Of a stretch of 64,000 nt of DNA, positions 10,899 to 19,900 are shown in pieces. The notes under the pieces are model-generated. The model was not told the DNA's origin, ran no database searches, and saw nothing but the letters and a program-made list of their open reading frames with translations. Position 1 is the first letter of the stretch; each line of letters opens with the position of its first letter. The stretch comes from Ostrinia nubilalis (lineage: Eukaryota; Arthropoda; Insecta; Lepidoptera; Crambidae): the NCBI RefSeq assembly GCF_963855985.1, contig NC_087092.1:9796001-9860000 (forward strand), read 5' to 3'. The translations under genes and the position numbers were made by a program.

Positions 10899-11843
10899 CC
10901 AGTCTTAAATCCGTTGATATATGCTGCATCTTTGGTGGAGGAAGGGACGCTCTAGAGACTCAAGTCTAGAAGGAGTCACATGAACTCCAAGTTTTAAATC
11001 CGTTGACATCTGCTGCATCTGCCATCTTTTTGGCTAGAAGATTCTTCTATCTTGCAGCTTAGACCTTTAGCTACAGACCTTAGACAGTATTTTTGAAACT
11101 ATCTTACGCATGGTGGAGGAAGGGACGCTCTAGAGCAGTGGTTCTTAACCGGTGGTCCGCGGACCACTGGTGGTCCCTGGAGGCATTCCAAGTGGTCCAC
11201 GATGTGCACTTGCACACCTTGGTCAAAACCACTTTTATCTGATTTTTGCAGTCAAACTGGTTTTGACCGATTATGAGGTGGTCCCTGACAAGACAGAAAT
11301 TTGGTAAAATGGTCCCTCATGACTTAAAGGTTAAGAACCACTGCTCTAGAGACTCAAAACTACAAGGATACACATGAACTCCAGTTTTAAATCCGTTGAT
11401 ATCTGCTGCATCTGCCATGTTTTTGGCTATAAGATTCTTCTATCTTACGGCTTAGACCTTTAGCTACAGACCTTAGACAGTATTTTTGTGAAAATTCTTA
11501 CGCATGGTGGAGGAAGGGACGCTCTAGACACTCAAGTCTACAATAAGTTACATGAACTCCAGTTTTAAATCCGTTGACATCTGCTGCATCTGCCATCTTT
11601 TTGGTTAGAAAATTCTTCCATCTTGCAGCGTAGACCTTTAGCTACAGACCTTAAACAGTATTTTTGTGAAAATTCTTACGCATGGTGGAGGAAGGGACGC
11701 TCTAGAGACTCAAGTCTACAAGGAGTCATATGAACTACAGTTTTAAATCCGTTGACATCTGCTGCATCTGCCATCTTTTTGGCTAGAAGATTCTTCTATC
11801 TTACAGCTTAGACCTTTAGCTACAGACCTTAGACAGTATTTTT
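10899..11843 (+). repeat. Tandem array, 178-bp unit, about 4.1 copies
   Basis: The marker GGTGGAGGAAGGGACGCTCT occurs at 10934, 11112, 11506 and 11684. The steps are 178, 394 and 178 bases; the 394 step equals 178 plus the 216 bases added by the hAT MITE and its target duplication. Other unit landmarks are AAATCCGTTGACATCTGCTG and TTAGACCTTTAGCTACAGAC. Copies are very similar, so the array is young or homogenised. No coding function is evident. Confidence 0.85.
11136..11343. mobile_element. hAT-type MITE, 208 bp
   Basis: The ends are CAGTGGTTCTTAACC and its exact complement, the classic hAT terminal form. They are flanked by a perfect 8-base target duplication CTCTAGAG (11128-11135 and 11344-11351). 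It sits inside one unit of the 178-bp array. It has no coding capacity. Confidence 0.92.
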
Positions 11844-12554
11844 TATTATTTATTTGTGTCAGTGTGCTCTTCTAAAGAGTGTAAGACGATTGTATGTAGG
11901 TACTATTAAAATGTAATTTTAACTCATTGGTTTTGTCTCATATTTGAGGAATGTACTATGTATCATGAGTAGAGTCTTCGTTTAAAAGGATGCGAACGAT
12001 TTAAATTTCAATAGGTAGACAAAATTGAATTGAATTTAAGCTTTCTCCAGTAACACTGATATTATTATACTGTGACTCATCAAAGTCATCATTGTCAAAA
12101 ATATTGACAAATCACGAACTGTCACGGCCAAAAAACTGACACGCGTCCGTCCTCCGTAAGCGCCACCGCGCGACTGATTGAGATTGTCCAAGCCGTCATG
12201 GACGATTTTTTCCACATTTTTTAACATAGTAACTAAATAAGACGCAATATAAAAATTTCATCCGTTAAAAGCCCTCAAGTTATTTCTGAACTTTAGTTTA
12301 GTAAAAGATTTAGAATCTCAAATCGCTTATTTTAAAAATAAAACCATAAATAGAAAACGAATAGAGGTAACTTTGGGAATTTATTCTATCGAGTCAACTT
12401 CATCAAATCGTGTTTCCATCCGTTAATAGCCCTAGAAAATATCCTCAACTATGCCCAATAAAAATCTTAGCCTTTAATTTTACTGTTTAGTACCTCAAAA
12501 ATGAAAAATGAAAACCTCATTTTCGCCATATTCTCTGCTACCCGGCCTTAAGGT
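11844..12554. other. AT-rich stretch, probably old repeat
   Basis: Two related blocks, TTTCATCCGTTAAAAGCCCT (12257) and TTTCCATCCGTTAATAGCCC (12413), lie about 155 bases apart. A minus-strand open frame at 12036-12227 reads TVRDLSIFLTMMTLMSHS; I suspect translated repeat rather than a gene. No host gene is visible. Confidence 0.35.
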
Positions 12555-12591
12555 GCGGCGGGGGTGGCCCTTGGGCCACCCCTAAGCCGCC
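12555..12591. other. Strong GC hairpin
   Basis: GGGGTGGCCC (12561-12570) and GGGCCACCCC (12573-12582) form a perfect 10-bp stem with a 2-base loop, extended by outer GCGGC/GCCGC. It stands out in an AT-rich setting. It could be a transposon-end hairpin, but no CTRR tail typical of a Helitron follows. Confidence 0.7.
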
Positions 12592-12619
12592 TATTTAGTT
12601 TTATACACACATAAATGAC

Positions 12620-12719
12620 CTCATATTAATCACATTTACCAAATCATGCGGTAATTATTCATAATAACCGGCGATTATTCATAATTTTCACATTTATCAC
12701 TTTGACCGTAACATATACA
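12620..12719 (-). repeat. Right arm of a widely spaced inverted repeat (partner 7940-8045)
   Basis: Read on the minus strand it gives GTATATGTTACGGTCAAAGT, then an ATTATGAATAATCGCCGGTT block, as in the partner. It is the outer right end if the two form one transposon. Confidence 0.5.
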
Positions 12720-12835
12720 GCGCAAGCAGGTGCCCGCGGCATGAATTGACCGTCATGCATTACTATGCATTGTTAGGCGAGCGCACGCAGCGGGCACCCA
12801 CTCCGAGGTTAAGTGGAGGCCCCTAGAGTATGATA

Positions 12836-13260
12836 GTCTTTAACATGACATGATTGTAAAAAAAATGCACTAATGAGTAATTAATATCAACTTTGAAGCA
12901 AATCACCACTAAAATAACTTTCTACCCCTTTTTAACATAGTTAGGGGGTGCATTTCACTAAAATACGAAACACATCTTCCATTAATTCTGTTATAGAATG
13001 CTTATGCGAAATTTGAAGTAGATTGAACGAAGGAATCTCGTTATCCCATACAAACTTTGCCCCCCCTTTTTACCTCCTTAGGGGTAGAATTTTGGAAAAT
13101 CCTTTCTTATCAGATTTTTACGTCTTACAAAGAACACACCGTCCAAGTTTCAGGTCTCTACGATCAGCGGTTTAGGCTGTGCATTTATCCATCAGTGGCG
13201 CGCGCAGTACTTGATCATTATTTTGCTGCGATGATATTTTAAAACTGCGATATCTCCTAA
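12836..13260 (+). repeat. Probable LINE 3'-UTR repeat
   Basis: It contains CATACAAACTTTGCCCCCC, CCTCCTTAGGGGTAGAATTT and CAAGTTTCAGGTCTCTACGA followed by CAGCGGTTTAGGCTGTGC. This order is familiar from lepidopteran non-LTR retrotransposon tails. No reverse transcriptase frame is attached. Confidence 0.45.
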
Positions 13261-13390
13261 GATATTTATTGAAATCGAATGGTGTAAAGGGCAAGTATGT
13301 TTAAAATTAAATACTTGTGATGAATAACTTATTTATTTGGATAAGGATTAATATCATGTTTATGAAAAAACCTCCGCAAATAATGCATAT

Positions 13391-14496
13391 ACAGTGTGAG
13401 TCACGTTAAAGTGTACATATGAAAATAGATGAAACTAGACCTATTTTTATCGACAAAAAAGAGGTCAAAATTTTTTTGAGATTTATTTTTTATTTTTTAT
13501 AGAATTTTTTTTCTTCCAATTACTTATTGTAAAGAAAACGTAATAACTTTTAAACTAAGCGTTATATACTGATAAAATAAAAACAGTAATAATGCTAAAT
13601 AACAGGCAATACTAAAAAAATACATAAAATACACAAAAAAGGCCAACAAATAATAAAAAATGATACTTTTTGAAAAAAATCTGCTTTTAAATTCGTGTTT
13701 TTTTGGTTATTTGTTAAATTTCTCCAAAAAATGCCCCAATAACCGGTGGTTTTTATTACTTTGTATTATTCTCTATCGTATTACCTTCGTAAAACCAAAA
13801 ATCGCATGTCTCTATCCCTATCACAACGTTTGCAATGATCGTTTGAACTAAGCCTCTCCGGGCGCGCCATTCAACGCTTCGTTAACAACGAAACTGATAA
13901 TGGCTCTAGATTTGTAATTTTGATAAAAACAAGTTAGATTTCAAATAAAAACAAAAGATTTCGAAGTAAAATAAGCATTTTAGTTAAAATTAAAATTGTC
14001 TCTACCTGTAGCGGAGAATAATGTTGTGGCAGGCCTTTGTTCAAATGATCATAGCAAATGTTGTGATAGGGATAGAGACATGCGATTTTTGGTTTTACAA
14101 AGATAATACGATAGAGAATAATACAAAGTAATAAAAACCACCTGTTATAGGGGCATTTTTTAGAGAAATTTATCAAATAACCAAAAAAACACGAATTTAA
14201 AAGCAGATTTTTTTCAAAAAGTATCATTTTTTATTATTTGTTGTCATTTTTTGTGTATTTTATGTATTTTTTTAGTATCGCCTGTTATTTAGCATTATTA
14301 CTGTTTTTATTTTATCAGGATATACCGCTTAGTTTAAAAGTTATTACGTTTTCTTTACAATAAGTAATTGGATGAAAAAAAATTCTATAAAAAATTTAAA
14401 AAAAATCTCAAAAAAAATTTGACCTCTTTTTTGTCGATAAAAATAGGTCTAGTTTCATATATTTTCATATGTACACTTTAACGTGACTCACACTGT
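13391..14496. mobile_element. Long foldback element, 1106 bp, arms about 465 bp
   Basis: The left arm (13391 to about 13855) recurs inverted at about 14030-14496. The tips are ACAGTGTGAGTCACGTTAAA on both sides with TA at the edges. The loop is about 174 bases. Reading frames beginning MILFEKNLLLNSCFFGYL on opposite strands are just the two arms and are not genes. No transposase motif is visible. Confidence 0.85.
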
Positions 14497-14539
14497 ATAA
14501 AACAGATTTCTTTTTGCATAAAAAGGGTTACTATGAGCC

Positions 14540-14890
14540 AACCTTAAAAGATAGACATATACTATCGCGGACTTTTTTTTAGAACTTTTAAAGGGAAACA
14601 ATCCTGTCATACATGATTTTTGCGAAACTTTAACCGTTTACGCAGCGTCAGCTCTCAAAAGGAAAAAATCACTGATTTGAAACATTCTTCATTGGTGCTC
14701 CGCTCCTATTGGTGATGATATATAGCCTAAAGCCTTCAGGAACTAACGGGCTATCCAACACAAAAAGAATTTTTCAAATCGGTCCAGTAGTTCCTGAGAT
14801 TAGCGCGTTCAACCAAACAAACAAACAAACAAACAAACAAACAAACAAACAAACTCTTCAGCTTTATAATATTAGTAATTATCCATGTAC
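14540..14890 (+). repeat. RTE-type LINE 3' tail
   Basis: It includes ACTATCGCGGACTTTTTTTT, AACTTTAACCGTTTACGCAG, GGGCTATCCAACACAAAAAG and TCAAATCGGTCCAGTAGTTC, then a CAAA microsatellite and TTTATAATATTAGTA. This is the usual order of a lepidopteran RTE-type tail. It is 5'-truncated; no coding part remains. Confidence 0.65.
14814..14853 (+). repeat. (CAAA)n microsatellite
   Basis: About ten uninterrupted CAAA units inside the LINE tail. Confidence 0.95.
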
Positions 14891-15069
14891 CTATAGGTAG
14901 ATAATTATGTTGTATGCGTCAAGAGGTCTCTAGCCAGCTTGAACGAAGTCTGAAACTGCATGCATACAGAAAATTGGGCTTGGCTTTTTGCTAATGTTTT
15001 GTCTAAGTACCGTGACTTCAAGTGTGCGAGTAGGTACAAACAACATTCGAGTTTTCAAGCTCCCCTCGG

Positions 15070-15275
15070 CAGTGGCGGATTTATCAGCAGGCTGAGGCCT
15101 AGGCCGGCAAATTTTAAGGGGCAGCAGATTTAGTTCATAATTATTTTTTACATACACAAAGTAGGTAGTGCGAGTATTTTTGATACGAATACTTATATCA
15201 ATGTTCGCCAGGCCAGTCAAATAAGATCCAACAACAACAAAGTCTGCGGGCGGAAAATCTGTAAATCCGCCACTG
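15070..15275. mobile_element. hAT-type MITE, 206 bp
   Basis: The ends are CAGTGGCGGATTTA and its complement TAAATCCGCCACTG. A perfect 8-base target duplication CCCCTCGG flanks it (15062-15069 and 15276-15283). There is no coding capacity. Confidence 0.92.
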
Positions 15276-15566
15276 CCCCTCGGGCCCATACGTGATGTTT
15301 TTTACATTGTGCTATTTTTCAGATCTGTTTCCCGGGTTCTTTACTGAAGAGCGGTGATCAAGACGCATTGGTTGGGGTTGGGCGTTTTCATCTCCTCTCT
15401 TAAACGGAAAAAGAAGAGATTACAAACTAGTGTAAAGCATGTTGTTCTTTAAAAGAGCTAAGCTCTAGTTTTGTCTAGCCCTAGAGAATAATCTTAATGT
15501 AATAAGTTTTCAATCGGTATGACAGTGCGCTACCATTACATTGGATTTGTAAGGAAAAAGGGACTA

Positions 15567-15683
15567 GTGCCCGTTTTCACCATCAATCCCTAATTTTTAA
15601 GTGACCCATATGAACACAAAATTCCTGTTATTTGTTACCTTAAGTGTCACTTAAAAATTAGGGATTGATGGTGAAAACGAGGC
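15567..15683. mobile_element. Palindromic TA MITE, 117 bp (family A)
   Basis: GTGCCCGTTTTCACCATCAA at the left is mirrored at the right, with TA on both sides (15565-15566, 15684-15685). Almost the whole element is palindromic. A second member of the family at 26516-30199 hosts a large insertion. Confidence 0.85.
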
Positions 15684-15685
15684 TA

Positions 15686-16732
15686 GGACTACCAATTCTC
15701 TAGAATCTAGAGTCTAGATGAACCTCGACCAGCGGTACGTGTTTTTAGGATTTGAGTGTGAATTTATTTTTTTACCTAGGATGCCAGAGTGACTGGTGCT
15801 AGCTTTGATCCTGGAATCTGGATGACCTGAATTGAAACTTGAAAGTTATTTGTATTCTAGGTACGTAAATATTGTGCAACAAAGAGCCTCCATAATAACA
15901 TAATAACTATGTATTTGGTTAGTACAAAAATATGCTAGCACAAAATTACCTACTAAATTTTATAAATACTGTATCTACGAGTGTCTTAAAATTTCGAGTG
16001 TACAACTTTTTCAATGTAAGAATGTTGTCTCTTATATTCAGAACATTATTATAAATTGATCAATAGACACTTGCGTGGTAAATATTGAATGGAGCTGAGA
16101 CAATCGCGCCGGGTCGTTGTACGTACAGCTCGAGCTCCCTGACTAGACCTTCAGCCTTGATAGCAGCAGTAGGTAAAAAGTGTTGGCTTGCAGTATGGCA
16201 GGCGTGCACTCGGGTCGTCGGCTAGGGGCGAGGTGGGTGGCTTGCAGGGGTGAGGCCAGACGGCGAATGAACTGCAGAAAGGGTTAACGCTCGCTTCCCC
16301 TGCAACGCCGCCTGCGCTCGCCCGCCCACGTTCTATGCTGATGTACCTATGAATAAACCTTCGAAAATGAAAACGTGATACAATGTAAAAAAGTTAATTT
16401 AGCTTTTGCGGGAACATTGCTTTATTAACTTTATAATGCGCAGGTATGTATCACAGATCACTTGATAAAAATCATTGTGTACAAAGTAATCTTGTGGTTA
16501 TCACATCCATAAAAATTACCCTGACTATATTTTCAGGTGATTACATTCTTAACATGTTATGCACTGTATCAAGTCCTAAGTACCTATGTTATTTTACAGA
16601 ATGAAATATAATGTTCAGTTTTCCAAAACGCAAAAGGCCCTCTAGATTTCCCCAAATGCTTCTGCTCCCATACTCCCATCTTATGTGTGTTTTATGACAA
16701 GTAGGTTTTTTTAGAAAATTGGGTTTCACTTA
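15686..16732. other. Spacer; one GC-rich patch
   Basis: A GC-rich stretch at 16095-16335 has no supported exon. The remainder is AT-rich without recognised features. Confidence 0.35.
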
Positions 16733-16972
16733 AGGGCTTATTACACTACGCGGTATTCAGACAGTCTTACTAAGATTTAGCATAATGTAATAAGAGTTAG
16801 CAAGTTAGCCTGTCTAATTAGACCGACCGAATGGGTTCGACCATGCTTACTTGCTTGCTTGCTGAATACCGCGTAGTGTAATAAGACTTAGCACGCTTAG
16901 ACCGTTCAGTCAGCGCGCGGCAGCCGCTGAGCAAAGTCGCTCGTATGTTTGTTTGCTGTGGCCGCGTGCACC

Positions 16973-19900
16973 ATGGCTTGTTCGAAAGAGAAAGAAGTGC
17001 TTTTTAATGTACTCGATTTGTACCGAGACATGCCATATTTATGGCAGAAAAGTCATAAAGATTATTCTAATCAACCACTACGTACTGAAGGATTCCGGGT
17101 GTTGTTGGAAATTTATAAAAACTTTGATGAAAAAGCTACAGTCAAAACAATAAAAAAGAAGTTGATGAATATGCGCACCAATTACAATAAAGAATTGGCT
17201 AAGGTATGTACCTACTTAATTCCTTTGTTATGTCTTTTGTTCGTCCCAATAAATACGTAGGTACCTCCATATACCTACGACAAAGCGCACCTGCGGGGCT
17301 ATTACACTATTTTGCCGAAATGAAATTTGACCGTTATTTCAAAAACTTTGACGTACATTGCCTAATTCGATTTTCTTTGTATGGCGTCATCTGTCAAACG
17401 ATTTCGATTCACGCAATGTACATCGACTGTGTGTCCTGTCAAAATAGTGTAATAACCCCCTTTATAACTTTTGATTTGAATTGAACTGGGCCTAAATCGT
17501 TTCAAGCTTCGAAATGCGGTGTTTTTACAGGTAAATGCTTCCAAACAAACTGGTGCAGGGACAGATGACGCGTATGTACCAACTTTATGGTATTACGACG
17601 CCTTAAACTTTCTTGGGTCAAGGAGTAAACCGTGTCGCATAACACCAGAGAGTATCGAAGATGAGGAGGTAAATTGTATTCAATTCATTATACCAACTTC
17701 GAAATCACGAATAAAAAACAGGTTTCATAGAAATATTCAAAATTCAAGACCAATCACCCGATATGTATGGAACAGCTGTTTTTTTTCGTGATTTCGAAGT
17801 TGGATGGTAAAAGTTGTTCGTAGGTACATAAGTGCAGTACATTGACCCCTTTCATTTTTTAGGATATTATGAAACAACCTGTATTTTATTTTTTACTAAG
17901 CATTATTTAATCAGATAAAATGGTAGGTACAACAAATATTATGGTGGTACAACATCAATCATTCGGTCTTGGAAACTAACACGTCCAACAGAATTGAAAT
18001 AGTCCATGAATTTATTGCGAACAATGTTGCCATCTTCATTACGCTGCCTATTTGATGAACGCTGTAATGAAACTAAGGGTGCAGAGGTTTGTCTCCAATC
18101 TCCTTCGCGAAACGTACCCAGTCTTATATTTTCTGAGTCAATATTAGAATGAGATATATAAGTTGGTACTCGTTTCCTCAGAAAGTTATGCAGAGCGCAA
18201 CATGCCAACACTACAGCATCCACATTGTCCAGATCTAGATCAAGTGGTCTACGCAGTATTCTGAAACGGGAACTTAATATGCCAAAGGCATTTTCAACCA
18301 CTCTTCTGGCTCGCGATAATCGATAATTAAAAATCCTTTGTGAACGATTAATATTTTTAAAAGGAAACGGTTTCATTAAATTTTTATTTAATGCGAATGC
18401 ACTATCCCCCAGAAACACGTATGGTACAATTTCGTTTGTGCCTGGTAGTGGAGATGGAGATGGCAAAGGACAATGTTCGTTCTCCATACATTGTTCGCCT
18501 AAGAACCAACAATTTTGACATATTACTACCCGAAAGCGAAATAATACGATTCTGTGTGTAAGAACAATGATTCCTGATGGACACTTGCCATAAAATTAAT
18601 GATTAAGAATATTAAATCACAGCGATTTTATAATATGTCGTTTATGACAACATGGCGTCTAATGTATTGTGTGAATGTATGAACACCGATTCGCGAAAAA
18701 TGTTTTGTATTGTCGTCACGCCGAGTCGCAGCCAAATAGTATAAAATAATAGAACAAGTTTTAGAAACACAACTCGGCATTCCACTTTTATAATATGCCC
18801 ACATATTGCACGTAAATAAACAACATGAATCGTAGGTTGTTTCCACCCTTGTCATCTGACACATGAAATAAACTCCTATTGTATTATAGATATCGAAGCC
18901 GAATCGTATATAATAATAGAATGGGTTTTGGAGATCACTCGGGGTTCCACTTTTATAAAATACCTACATATTGCATAAAAATAACACGAATCATGAGTTT
19001 TCTTTTCACCATTTACATCTGACACGAGATAACAAACTCCTATCTCCATGACTACCGTCGTAGTCTATGCCAAAGACTACAATATTTTAAGCAAGAAGTT
19101 TCAAACCTTAGCGGCTACAGTAACCCCTGGGCCACATACATCGTGATAACATTCGGTCGACACCGGAACGAAGTCTTGCGATTATGCAAAAAAGCACCGT
19201 ATTCTAGTGCGGCTATATCACGTTCAACCGGGGTTTTAATTCGACTAAAGTCCTGACTAAAGACTGGAAGAAAATACGCCGCATTGTATGAGCACTTCGT
19301 GTTCGTTAAAGCGGCTTCAGATCTAGAGCCTACATAGTTTTCTTTCCAATAATATCCGCAAGTAGCGCTGCATGATCTTTACAACAAAAACGGCAATAGT
19401 TATTAAGGTGCCAAAATTATATGATTACTTTGACACGGTATTATACACGTTCGAAGATTTGTCATTTTCATTCATTTCATCATCATCATCATTTCATCCA
19501 CAGGACGTCCACTACTGAACATAGGCCTCCCCCAATGACTTCCACATCGCACGGTTGGTAGCGGCCTGCATCTAGCGCCTTCCCGCTACCTTTATCAGGT
19601 CGTCGGTCCACCTTGTGGGTGGACGTCCCACGCTGCGTTTTCATTCATTTATTATTTTCTTAAAGTGCCGGAAAAAAAATAGTTTCTAGCTGTCCCAGCA
19701 ACTTCGTCAATAAAAAGTTGTCTTGTCTTATCTTTAAAATCGTAATATTAATTTCTGAACGTATCCTGTTTGACACCTAATAATATTATTTGACATAGCT
19801 GGCTCGGCGAATTTCGGCAAATTAATTTTGACATTGCAGAATATGACTTTTGATAGGTTTATCATAGAATTCGGCGGGGATATCCTCACGGAGGAAGTTC

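Noticed and set aside
12555..12600. Helitron 3' end
   Set aside because: There is a hairpin, but the following bases do not give a CTRR terminus and no TC start partner was found.
13934..14227. 97-codon open frame MILFEKNLLLNSCFFGYL
   Set aside because: The same frame occurs on the other strand at 13660; both are arms of one foldback.
18628..18864. 78-codon open frame conserved in both Spy-like copies (also 26731-26967)
   Set aside because: The surrounding non-coding DNA is equally conserved, so the conservation reflects recent copying. No domain is visible.
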